A stretch of 6,860 bases of DNA from an uncultured Collinsella sp. (GCA_902496115.1 CABUZK010000064.1:1-6860); one strand, 5' to 3'; positions 1 through 6,476 are shown, numbered from the stretch's first letter. Notes: generated by a model from the letters alone, not told the origin. Numbers and translations: made by a program.

Positions 1-41
1 CCGACCCTAAGGTTAACTCGCATGATGATAGCAAATACGAC

Positions 42-76
42 AAGCGAGATGCCTGCGACTTGCAGGCATCTCGCTT
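42..76 (-). terminator. Intrinsic hairpin terminator after guaB, possibly bidirectional
   Basis: A perfect 15-bp inverted repeat (42-56 pairing with 62-76) encloses a 5-base loop. It lies about 50 bases past the guaB stop codon, where a leftward transcript would end. Its outer pairs are A-T, so each direction ends the stem in TT. The following bases are only moderately T-rich on either strand (TTTATC rightward, TTGTCGTATTTG leftward). It could also end a rightward gene lying off the left edge, but no such gene can be confirmed. Confidence 0.85.
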
Positions 77-124
77 TATCTAAATAACGTGGTTGATACT
101 CAACCTTTATGTGAGGCTCTTATC

Positions 125-1636
125 CTATCGATAAGACACAGACTGCTGGGAGTCTTTCACGACTACGTCGTGGGCGCCGCCTTCGACGATGGAGGTGGAG
201 CTGACCAGCGTTAGGCGTGCCTTTTCCTGGAGCTCGGGGATCGAGAGGGCACCACAGTTGCACATCGTGGACTTGACCTTGTAGAGTGTGCCGCCTACGC
301 CGTCCTTGAGGGAGCCGGCATAGGGAACGTAGGAGTCGACGCCCTCGACGAAGCTGAGCTTCGCGGCACCGCCCAGGTCGTAGCGCTGCCAGTTGCGGGC
401 GCGCGCGGAACCCTCGCCCCAGTACTCCTTCATGTACTGGCCGTTGACGTTGACGCGCTCGGTCGGGCTCTCGTCGAAGCGGGCGAAGTAGCGGCCCAGC
501 ATCATAAAGTCGGCACCCATGGCAAGGGCGAGCGTCATGTGGTAGTCATAGACGATGCCGCCGTCGGAGCACACGGGCACGTAGACGCCGGTCTCCTCGT
601 AGTACTCGTCGCGAGCGCGACAGACGTCGATCAGCGCGGTGGCCTGGCCACGACCGATACCCTTGGTCTCACGGGTGATGCAGATGGAACCGCCGCCGAT
701 ACCGACCTTGATGAAGTCAGCGCCGCAGTCTGCCAGGAAGCGGAAGCCCTCGGCGTCGACGACGTTACCGGCACCGACCTTGACGTCCTCACCGTAGTTG
801 GCGCGAATCCACTCGATGGTGCGCTTCTGCCACTCGCTGAAGCCCTCGGAGGAGTCGATGCACAGGACATCGGCGCCGGCCTCGATGAGCAGCGGCACGC
901 GCTCGGCATAGTCGCGGGTGTTGATACCGGCACCGACCATGTAGCGCTTGTCGCCGTCGAGCAGCTCGTTGGGGTTGGTCTTGTGGCTGTCATAGTCCTT
1001 GCGGAAGACGATTCCCATCAGGTGATCGTTGTCGTCGACGATGGGCAGGGCGTTGAGCTTGTTGTCCCAGATGACGTCGTTGGCAACCTTGAGGCTGATG
1101 TTCTTGTCGCCCACGATGAGCTGCTCACGCGGGGTCATGAACTCAGAGACCTTCGTCTGGTGGTCATCGCGACTGGGGCGATAGTCACGGCTGGTGACGA
1201 TGCCCAGGAGCTTACCCTTGGGAGTGCCGTCGTCGGTAACCGGCATGGTGGAGTGACCGGTCTTCTCCTTGAGCTCGATGACCTGCTCCATGGTCATGTC
1301 GGGGGTCAGCGTGGAATCGGACTGAACGAAGCCAGCCTTGTGATCCTTGACGGCCTTGACCATAGCGGCCTCGGACTCGGCGCTCTGGGAACCGTAAATG
1401 AAGGACAGGCCACCCTCGGTAGCGAGCGCGACACCCATATCGACGCCCGAGACGGACTGCATGATGGCGGAAACCATGGGGATGTTCAAGGTGATTGCCG
1501 GCTTCTCACCGCGCTTAAAGCGGGTTAGCGGCGTCTTAAGAGAGACGTTGTTGGGGATGCACTGCGAGGACGAGTAACCAGGGACCAGCAGATACTCCGA
1601 AAACGTGTGGGACTCACCGGGAAAGAACGTAGCCAT
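125..1636 (-). CDS. guaB: IMP dehydrogenase (Tritrichomonas-like subtype)
   Basis: A 503-residue cytoplasmic enzyme that oxidises IMP to XMP with NAD+, the committed step of GMP synthesis. The barrel is interrupted by a CBS-domain pair at about residues 105-222. The catalytic loop GIGGGSICITR carries Cys319. Asp261 (IDSSEGF) and Asp358 (SDGG) fit the NAD/substrate and phosphate-side positions, and the flap has the Arg418-Tyr419 pair (NWQRYD) that activates water. Length and residue numbering agree, as I remember it, with the Tritrichomonas foetus enzyme, including the C-terminal MCNCGAL segment; most bacterial enzymes are shorter in this part and less similar. The ATG at 1636 is preceded by a strong AAGGAG site (complement of 1641-1646) 4 bases away. 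The gene is monocistronic: a terminator follows, and the upstream gene is divergent. Identification is secure; the subtype call rests on memory. Confidence 0.97.
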   Translation of the reverse strand: MATFFPGESHTFSEYLLVPGYSSSQCIPNNVSLKTPLTRFKRGEKPAITLNIPMVSAIMQSVSGVDMGVALATEGGLSFIYGSQSAESEAAMVKAVKDHKAGFVQSDSTLTPDMTMEQVIELKEKTGHSTMPVTDDGTPKGKLLGIVTSRDYRPSRDDHQTKVSEFMTPREQLIVGDKNISLKVANDVIWDNKLNALPIVDDNDHLMGIVFRKDYDSHKTNPNELLDGDKRYMVGAGINTRDYAERVPLLIEAGADVLCIDSSEGFSEWQKRTIEWIRANYGEDVKVGAGNVVDAEGFRFLADCGADFIKVGIGGGSICITRETKGIGRGQATALIDVCRARDEYYEETGVYVPVCSDGGIVYDYHMTLALAMGADFMMLGRYFARFDESPTERVNVNGQYMKEYWGEGSARARNWQRYDLGGAAKLSFVEGVDSYVPYAGSLKDGVGGTLYKVKSTMCNCGALSIPELQEKARLTLVSSTSIVEGGAHDVVVKDSQQSVSYR

Positions 1637-1682
1637 GTTTCTCCTTTTTCCATGCGACCGGTCGGCTGCAGGCCTCGTAGGA

Positions 1683-1713
1683 CCCAGCCCAACCTTGGGC
1701 GCCCAATACTGGG
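1683..1713. promoter_or_regulatory. Nested palindrome near the guaB transcription start
   Basis: A perfect 12-base palindrome TTGGGCGCCCAA (1695-1706) sits inside an outer inverted repeat CCCAG (1683-1687) / CTGGG (1709-1713). It falls just downstream of the predicted guaB -10 box. It could be a dimeric regulator's operator or a hairpin in the guaB 5' leader. No regulator is known to me for this exact sequence, so the role is inference. Confidence 0.4.
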
Positions 1714-1715
1714 GA

Positions 1716-1744
1716 AGTATGTTAACGCACTTTGACTGCTACAA
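1716..1744 (-). promoter_or_regulatory. Candidate guaB promoter
   Basis: Read leftward, TTGTAG (1744-1739) and CATACT (1721-1716) are separated by 17 bases and fit a housekeeping sigma promoter (4/6 and 4/6 matches, by eye). Transcription would begin near 1709 and give a leader of about 70 bases before the guaB ribosome site. Confidence 0.5.
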
Positions 1745-1745
1745 T
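1737..1745 (+). promoter_or_regulatory. Candidate extended -10 promoter for the ModE-like gene
   Basis: The sequence TGCTACAAT holds a TG dinucleotide one base before a good -10 hexamer (TACAAT, 1740-1745). No good -35 is visible at the right distance, which suits an extended -10 promoter. The predicted start near 1752 leaves a leader of about 78 bases. The hexamer coincides with the leftward -35 proposed for guaB. Confidence 0.4.
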
Positions 1746-1829
1746 GCATGATTTAAGAAGAGCACACGAGGGTTTGACGCATGCTTTGCGTTTGCCCAGC
1801 AAACACTTTAGCGGGGAGACGTGGAGCAC

Positions 1830-2174
1830 ATGGAGTACAAGACGACGGCAAAGTTGGTCATTCAAGCGTGCGACAAGGATCTGCCGGGCGTGTTTGGTCA
1901 CGGCTGCGTCTTGCTGCTGCAAGGTATCGCCCGCGAGCACTCGCTCAACCGTGCCGCCAAGAGCATGGGCATGGCGTATTCCAAGGCCTGGCGCATTGTG
2001 AACGAAGCCGAAGGCCAGCTGGGCTGCAAGCTCATCGAGCGCGACGGCGCCCGCGGATCCACGCTCACCCCCGCCGGCCAGCGAGCCATAGCAGTCTACG
2101 AGGAGCTGCAGGCCGACATAAACCAGGTCATTGCTACCAAAGCCAACGACCTCATCGCCAGCATCAAAGAGTAG
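1830..2174 (+). CDS. ModE-type winged-helix DNA-binding protein, N-terminal domain only
   Basis: About 114 residues. It matches the LysR-like winged helix found at the N terminus of the molybdate regulator ModE. The recognition region is SLNRAAKSMGMAYSKAWRIV (helix-turn-helix), followed by the NEAEGQLGCKLIER segment and a wing ending TLTPAGQRAI, then a short helical tail that may dimerise. The C-terminal molybdate-binding (TOBE/Mop) domains of full ModE (about 260 residues) are absent, so this protein should not sense molybdate by that route. The start is ambiguous. I prefer ATG at 1830 because GGGGAG (1813-1818) lies 11 bases before it; GTG at 1821, in the same frame, would add three residues but leaves only 2 bases to that site. 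It is divergent from guaB and convergent with the PLP-fold gene, with no molybdate transport or cofactor gene nearby. The target is unknown; it may regulate its own or the divergent promoter. Confidence 0.85.
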   Translation: MEYKTTAKLVIQACDKDLPGVFGHGCVLLLQGIAREHSLNRAAKSMGMAYSKAWRIVNEAEGQLGCKLIERDGARGSTLTPAGQRAIAVYEELQADINQVIATKANDLIASIKE

Positions 2175-2214
2175 CCAATTTGGGACGGGGCTTTATAGCT
2201 GCACAACCCCTTCT

Positions 2215-2289
2215 CATAAGTTGCGGTGAAATAGGGACTGTTTATGCGGTTAAAGCCGTAAATCAATCCATATTTCACCGCAACTTATG
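2215..2289. repeat. 75-base palindromic element in a convergent intergenic gap
   Basis: Perfect 19-base arms CATAAGTTGCGGTGAAATA (2215-2233) and its reverse complement (2271-2289) flank a 37-base core. The core continues pairing imperfectly (for example GGA 2235-2237 with TCC 2267-2269, and CGG 2247-2249 with CCG 2256-2258). The whole element can therefore fold into one long hairpin. It is clearly more AT-rich than the flanking genes and contains no credible gene. It sits between two converging stop codons, so it could act as a bidirectional terminator, but no T-run follows either arm. The length and compact symmetry suggest a dispersed REP- or MITE-like intergenic repeat. Confidence 0.8.
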
Positions 2290-2307
2290 GAGTTGAGGAT
2301 GATTTAG

Positions 2308-3300
2308 CTAGTTGCGAAGGGCGTTGTCAAGGGTTGACGCTACAACCAGTGGGTTGTCGGTGCCGGCGAAGAGGCGGATGGTGCTCCCCTGCTTGCCGCG
2401 TGGGGCCGAAAGACGCGTCGTTGCGCCGCCGGCAGGCGATGTGCGAAACTCCCCCGGCAAAGCGTCGAACAGCTCTCCTGCGCTAAGCTCGATAAGGTCA
2501 AACTCAACTGCCGGGCCAAAACCATGCTCGAGGATTCCCGTTGCAACAGCATGGTCAGGATGCGAGCTCAGCCCGGGATAGCGCACGTTGCGCACCATCT
2601 CGTTGGCGGCCAGATACTCGGCCAGCGCGCGGGCGCGGTCGAAGTGTGCCTGCATGCGGGTATTGAGCGAGTCCAGCCCGCGCTCCAGCACACCGGCCTC
2701 GTCAGCAGGCAAATTAAGCTTTGCCAAGCCGCAGTCCTCAAACAGGGCATATGTGCACGCGGCAGCAGCATCCACACGATGGCGCTTAAGCTGCGAGCGC
2801 GCAACCGATACGGCAACCAACTTGCGTGAAGCATCACCGGCGCACACGCGGTCGAGCGCCTCGAGGGACAGCGCAGCACCCAGACGCAGCGGATCGCAGC
2901 CAAAAGCCGACGCCACGGTGTTGTCCACAACCAGCAACGCATGGGCCTCACGCGCCGCCCGACCCAGCGCACGCAGATCGGGCACACACAGGCCAAAGCC
3001 GCCGATTGAGTTCACAAACCACCACAGGTGCGGCCCCTCGGCATCAAACGAAGCATCAAAGTTCTCGGACGCGGCGACAAACGCTGCAACCGACGGCTCA
3101 CCCACCATAGCCACGTCGCAGGCATCAAAGCCGCTCGCAAACGTATCGGCAAAGTCATCGGCAAACGCGACCAGGCGGTCACCAGGACGCACAATCCCCA
3201 GCTGCGACAGCGCTGCCGGCACATGCGGGACCGCAAGCAACCACGCCTCGCGCGCACTGGACCTCAAAGCCCAGGCCTCTTCTAGCTGCTGTACATCCAC
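2308..3300 (-). CDS. Degenerate Cys/Met-metabolism PLP-enzyme homologue, probably lacking the catalytic lysine
   Basis: A 330-residue member of the cystathionine gamma-synthase/beta-lyase fold. Clear family landmarks are PGDRLVAF (about 39-46), LLVVDNT (about 122-128, with the Asp that contacts the pyridine nitrogen), RGLDSLNTRM (about 207-216), VRYPGLSSHPDH (about 239-250) and STIRLFAGTDNP (about 306-317). Several active-site elements look altered. The usual SxTK segment with the Schiff-base Lys reads SVAR (165-168), the cofactor-stacking Tyr region reads DDFADTF, and the SNP motif is VNSIGG. The protein is also shorter than the usual 380-400 residues because the N-terminal arm is missing. 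I chose GTG at 3300 because AAGGGA (3315-3310) lies 9 bases upstream. ATG at 3318 is possible but abuts the terminator T-run with no ribosome site. Enzyme activity is doubtful, and the substrate is unknown. A divergent working enzyme using a nearby Lys (172) cannot be excluded. Confidence 0.8.
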   Translation of the reverse strand: MDVQQLEEAWALRSSAREAWLLAVPHVPAALSQLGIVRPGDRLVAFADDFADTFASGFDACDVAMVGEPSVAAFVAASENFDASFDAEGPHLWWFVNSIGGFGLCVPDLRALGRAAREAHALLVVDNTVASAFGCDPLRLGAALSLEALDRVCAGDASRKLVAVSVARSQLKRHRVDAAAACTYALFEDCGLAKLNLPADEAGVLERGLDSLNTRMQAHFDRARALAEYLAANEMVRNVRYPGLSSHPDHAVATGILEHGFGPAVEFDLIELSAGELFDALPGEFRTSPAGGATTRLSAPRGKQGSTIRLFAGTDNPLVVASTLDNALRN

Positions 3301-3322
3301 GCGGCACCGTCCCTTCATAAGC

Positions 3323-3358
3323 AAAAACCCACGATGCGGGTGTTCCCCGCATCGTGGG
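3323..3358 (-). terminator. Intrinsic terminator of the scrAB operon
   Basis: A perfect 13-bp GC-rich stem (3328-3340 with 3346-3358) has a 5-base loop and is followed on the leftward strand by five T residues (3327-3323). It begins about 40 bases past the scrB stop. The T-run ends only five bases before a possible ATG (3318) of the next leftward gene and about 23 bases before its preferred GTG start. Confidence 0.92.
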
Positions 3359-3368
3359 CAACGGCTGC

Positions 3369-3374
3369 AGTATA
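3369..3374 (-). promoter_or_regulatory. Candidate -10 box upstream of the PLP-fold gene
   Basis: Leftward TATACT (3374-3369) is a 5/6 match to the -10 consensus in the only gap before the PLP-fold gene. The corresponding -35 area (about 3397-3392, GGCGAG) is poor. If used, transcription would start near 3362 and the scr terminator would lie inside the new transcript's leader. Confidence 0.3.
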
Positions 3375-3396
3375 GCGCCGATATGCGACGACTCGC

Positions 3397-4932
3397 CTAA
3401 ATGCTGAGCGTATGGTAGTTTACGTTCGCACCCGGGGCGTCAACGGACACACCATAGGCCTCGGGATAGATGCGTGTCGAAAACACGAGCGCGCCATCGT
3501 TCACAAACACCTCGACCGACGAGACATCGCCGACAATGCGCACGTTACGAACCTCGTCGACGGGCTCCCAGCGCACGGTACGACCACTACCGGCAGAAGT
3601 GCGACCCCCATCGGTAAATCGCATCTCAAAGCGCGCGGACAGTTCGCCCTCGGCGGGCACAAACGCCAGCTTCAGCTCGCCATCAACGGTCGCGGTGAAC
3701 GCACCGTCAACACCGTCGACAACAACGTCAAAGCAGGTATCGCCGGCAACCTCCAACGAGCCCTCCCCTACACGCACCGAGGCATAATGGTGCTCAATCT
3801 CGCGCGCCGGCTGCTGCAGTACCACGCCGCCACCGGCCGTAAGCTCGCGCGGCACCGTCATGCAGTGCTGCCAGCCGCACACCACGGTCGGTGCGTTGCC
3901 ATAGGTCGGCTCATCGGGCATGCCCATCCAGCCGATTAGAATATGGCGACCGTCCTCGGCCGTGAACTCCTGCGGCGCATAGAAGTCAAAACCGGCGTCC
4001 CACAGGCGGAACTCGCCCAGCTCATAAGCGTCCTTGCCACCCGTAATGTCGCCCGATACAGGCATGTAGCCAGCAGCGTATACGTTCCCGCGGTCCCAAC
4101 GACCGCCCTCAAGGCCCTGGGGCGAGAACGACAAAAATGCAGCGGTATCGCCATTCGCATCGAGCTCAATATAGCCGGGGCACTCCCACATAAAGCCAAA
4201 ACGCTCGGGCGTAGACACACGGTTCTCGAGCTCCCAGCTCAGCATGTCGGCCGAGCCATACACCAGGATCTCGCCCACATCGCGCCCGGCACCCTCACCG
4301 TGCATGGCGCAAAATCGACTATCGACATGCGGCCCATCCACGCGACGACGCGCGCCCAGCACCATGTGATAACGCCCGTCCGCGTCACGCCACACCTTGG
4401 GGTCGCGCACGTGGCAGGTCAAATCCTCGGGATAATCCTCGGACGTCAGCACCACGCGCTTTTGGCTGAACTCCCGACCGGCAAGGCCATCAACGCTCTC
4501 GACATAGACGGTATCGGCGCGGCGGCCGGTATTGACGTAATCGTACGTACCGTCAGCATCGGAAAGCTTAACGTTGCCCGTATAGAGCACGCGAATGCGA
4601 CCGTCTTCGGCAAGCGCGGAGCCCGAATACACGCCGTGACAATCGAACGGCTCGTCGGGCAGCAGCGGGGCGCCAACGTAGTCCCACGTCATAAGGTCAC
4701 GGCTCGTCGCATGGCCCCACATCTTGACGCCGCCGTTCACATCAAACGGGGCATACTGAAAGTACGCGTGAAATACGCCATCTGCCTGGCAAAGACCGTT
4801 GGGGTCGTTGAGCCAGCCCGCCGGCGGCATAATATGAAAGCGCTGACCATACGCGCCATGACCGCACTCAGAGGCGGCGGCGTCAACAGCGGCGACCAGC
4901 TGTGCAAGATCGCGCCCAAGGGCATTAGACAT
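3397..4932 (-). CDS. scrB: Sucrose-6-phosphate hydrolase (GH32)
   Basis: A 511-residue cytoplasmic glycoside hydrolase that cleaves sucrose-6-phosphate to glucose-6-phosphate and fructose. The five-bladed propeller domain comes first. WLNDPNG (40-46) supplies the nucleophile Asp43, FQYAP (59-63) follows, HVRDP (174-178) holds the transition-state Asp177, MWECPG (248-253) holds the acid/base Glu250, and FYAPQ is at 318-322. A C-terminal beta-sandwich from about 385 ends with the typical SVEVFVNDG (472-480). There is no signal peptide, which fits an intracellular enzyme acting on PTS-imported sugar. A small loop at about 195-217 before DVGEILVY seems longer than in relatives I recall. The ATG at 4932 has AGGA (4943-4940) 7 bases upstream. 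It lies 107 bases after scrA in the same direction and is the last gene before a strong terminator. Other GH32 substrates such as short fructans are possible, but the neighbouring sucrose PTS favours sucrose-6-phosphate. Confidence 0.95.
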   Translation of the reverse strand: MSNALGRDLAQLVAAVDAAASECGHGAYGQRFHIMPPAGWLNDPNGLCQADGVFHAYFQYAPFDVNGGVKMWGHATSRDLMTWDYVGAPLLPDEPFDCHGVYSGSALAEDGRIRVLYTGNVKLSDADGTYDYVNTGRRADTVYVESVDGLAGREFSQKRVVLTSEDYPEDLTCHVRDPKVWRDADGRYHMVLGARRRVDGPHVDSRFCAMHGEGAGRDVGEILVYGSADMLSWELENRVSTPERFGFMWECPGYIELDANGDTAAFLSFSPQGLEGGRWDRGNVYAAGYMPVSGDITGGKDAYELGEFRLWDAGFDFYAPQEFTAEDGRHILIGWMGMPDEPTYGNAPTVVCGWQHCMTVPRELTAGGGVVLQQPAREIEHHYASVRVGEGSLEVAGDTCFDVVVDGVDGAFTATVDGELKLAFVPAEGELSARFEMRFTDGGRTSAGSGRTVRWEPVDEVRNVRIVGDVSSVEVFVNDGALVFSTRIYPEAYGVSVDAPGANVNYHTLSI

Positions 4933-4994
4933 ATCAAAGTCCTAACGGATCGAAAGTAACAAGGCGCCAAAGATCGGCACCAGATACGGGAAAC

Positions 4995-5019
4995 GCCCGC
5001 GAGCATACAACCCGCGGGC
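4995..5019 (-). other. GC-rich hairpin in the scrA-scrB gap
   Basis: A 7-bp stem GCCCGCG/CGCGGGC (4995-5001 with 5013-5019) with an 11-base loop lies about 20 bases after the scrA stop. The leftward bases after it are GTTTCCC, too poor in T for a full terminator. It may partly attenuate transcription or protect the scrA message end, setting the scrA to scrB ratio. Confidence 0.5.
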
Positions 5020-5039
5020 ATCCCCTCAATCAAAAGCTC

Positions 5040-6440
5040 TTAGGCCTGCCCGGAAGCCTTGGGCTCGTCCTTGTACAGGACAAACGAGACGCCAAAGGAA
5101 ACCAGCGCGGCGACCGCAAACATGATCGCGTACTGCACGGGCTGGGCCAGGCACAGCAGGATACCGAAGATGCCGGTAACGCCGGTGCCGGAAGCGGCAA
5201 GCGAGGTGAGCGCGCAGACCAGGGCACCGCAACCGCCGCCGATGCAGCCGGCGATGAAGGGCTTAAAGAAGCGCAGGTTCACACCAAAAATGGCCGGCTC
5301 GGTAATACCCATGAAGGCGGACAGAGCCGAAGGAAGCGCCAGGCCCTTGATCTTGGCATCGCGGGTTTTAAAGGCAACGGCGAGCGCGGCGCCACCCTGT
5401 GCGATGTTGGCAGCGCTGGCGATGGGCAGCCAGTAGGTCACACCGTACTGGGCGAGCTGGCCCAGGTCGATGGCGGTGTACATCTGGTGGATACCGGTAA
5501 CGACCGTGGGGGCATAGAACAAGCCGACGATAAAGGAACCGATGCCGAAGGGCAGGGTCAGCAGGGCCTGGATCAGACCGAGGATGGCGTTCTCGGCCCA
5601 GACAAAGATGGGGCCGACGGCAACGAGCGTCACGAGCACGGTCACGAACACCGAGACGAGCGGGGTCACAAAGAGGTCGAACATCTCGGGAACGATCTTG
5701 TGCAGGCGCTTCTCGAGGAAGGCCAGAATGGCGCAGGCGATAACGATGGGGATCACGTGGCCCTGATAGCCGACCCACTCAAAGCTGTACACGCCGGGGA
5801 TGACGGTGACCATGGTCTGAACGCCCTCGGAGGCAACCGTGTAGGCGCTCTGCAGCGAGGAGTTGATAAACGCACCGCCGACGACGGCACCCAGGTACGG
5901 GTTGGCGCCAAAGGCCTTGGCGGCGGAGTAGCCGATCAGGATCTGCAGAATGCCAAAGGACGTTCCCGAGACCAGGTCGGCGATCTTATAGATAAAGTTA
6001 TTGGTGTCGAGCGCGATAAAGCCGTTGGAGGCCATAAAGTTGAGGGCGCTCATAATGCCCAGCAGCAGGCCCGAAGCCACGATGGCAGGGATGATGGGGA
6101 CAAAGACGTCGCCGAGCACCTTAATGGCACGCATAAAGATGTTCTGCTGCTGCGCCGCGGCCTCCTTGACCTCGGCCTTGGTGGCAGCCTCGACGCCACT
6201 GAGCGCGATGAACTCCTCGTAGACCTTGTTGACGGTGCCGGTGCCAAAAATAATCTGCAGCTGGCCCTGGGCCTCAAAGACGCCCTTAGCGCCGTCGACG
6301 TTCTCGATGGCCTCCTTGTTAACCTTGGAATTATCGGCAATCACCAGGCGAAGACGCGTGGCGCAGTGCGCGGCCGAAACAACGTTGTCGGCGCCACCGA
6401 CGTTGTCGAGCACCTCTTGGGCTGATTTGCGGTAGTCCAT
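5040..6440 (-). CDS. scrA: Sucrose-specific PTS permease, EIIBC component
   Basis: A 466-residue inner-membrane transporter that imports sucrose while phosphorylating it to sucrose-6-phosphate. The cytoplasmic EIIB domain is at about 1-80, with phospho-acceptor Cys26 in AAHCATRLRL and the closing segment GVFEAQGQLQIIFGTG. EIIC follows from about residue 105, with roughly eight to ten hydrophobic segments (for example 112-133, 228-246, 256-282, 337-357, 394-416 and 423-456) and the substrate-site motif GITEPAIFGVNLRF (378-391). The protein ends soon after the last membrane segment with no EIIA domain, so it needs an EIIA from another locus. The ATG at 6440 is chosen because GGAGG (6456-6452) and AGGGA lie just upstream and the EIIB domain begins there; GTG at 6473 would add 11 residues with no ribosome site. 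It is the first gene of the operon, followed by scrB, with LacI-type operators in front. Related glucoside or trehalose permeases look similar; the partner hydrolase points to sucrose. Confidence 0.93.
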   Translation of the reverse strand: MDYRKSAQEVLDNVGGADNVVSAAHCATRLRLVIADNSKVNKEAIENVDGAKGVFEAQGQLQIIFGTGTVNKVYEEFIALSGVEAATKAEVKEAAAQQQNIFMRAIKVLGDVFVPIIPAIVASGLLLGIMSALNFMASNGFIALDTNNFIYKIADLVSGTSFGILQILIGYSAAKAFGANPYLGAVVGGAFINSSLQSAYTVASEGVQTMVTVIPGVYSFEWVGYQGHVIPIVIACAILAFLEKRLHKIVPEMFDLFVTPLVSVFVTVLVTLVAVGPIFVWAENAILGLIQALLTLPFGIGSFIVGLFYAPTVVTGIHQMYTAIDLGQLAQYGVTYWLPIASAANIAQGGAALAVAFKTRDAKIKGLALPSALSAFMGITEPAIFGVNLRFFKPFIAGCIGGGCGALVCALTSLAASGTGVTGIFGILLCLAQPVQYAIMFAVAALVSFGVSFVLYKDEPKASGQA

Positions 6441-6458
6441 GACTTCCCTTTCCTCCAA

Positions 6459-6476
6459 CGGGCGCATGTGCACCCG
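6459..6476 (-). other. Hairpin in the scrA leader next to the ribosome site
   Basis: The leader folds as CGGGUGC (6476-6470) with GCGCCCG (6465-6459): seven pairs including one U-G, and a 4-base loop. It ends 2 bases before the GGAGG ribosome site. No T-run follows, so it is not a terminator; it could tune translation initiation or message stability. It does not resemble the antiterminator (RAT) sites of SacT/LicT-type control that I know. Confidence 0.4.

Noticed and set aside
1..41. Possible end of a rightward gene (two in-frame TAA stops at 8-10 and 14-16) or start of a leftward gene
   Set aside because: Only a few codons lie inside the window. There is no ribosome site for a leftward start, and nothing distinguishes a real 3' end from chance.
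539..1528. A 329-codon rightward open frame antisense to guaB
   Set aside because: It lies wholly inside a secure gene on the other strand, its protein is low-complexity (rich in Val, Asp, Gly, Ala, Leu and His), and it has no ribosome site. This is typical of codon bias in GC-rich genes.
2187..2210. GGGG...CCCC pair as a terminator after the ModE-like gene
   Set aside because: A 4-bp stem with a 16-base loop and only TTCT after it is too weak to call.
2588..3400. A 270-codon rightward open frame antisense to the PLP-fold gene
   Set aside because: It is rich in Ser, Ala, Arg and Thr with no recognisable motif, whereas the leftward frame has clear family landmarks.
3943..4959. A 338-codon rightward open frame antisense to scrB
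   Set aside because: It mirrors the coding strand of a GH32 gene with all catalytic motifs intact. The predicted protein shows no domain, and no promoter fits.
4737..5033. A 98-codon leftward frame bridging the scrA-scrB gap
   Set aside because: It overlaps the scrB N-terminus in another frame, has no convincing ribosome site, and its protein has no recognisable features.
5487..6425. A 312-codon rightward open frame antisense to scrA
   Set aside because: It is an antisense shadow with a repetitive Asp/Gly/Val/Leu-rich composition. The true strand encodes a clear EIIBC permease.
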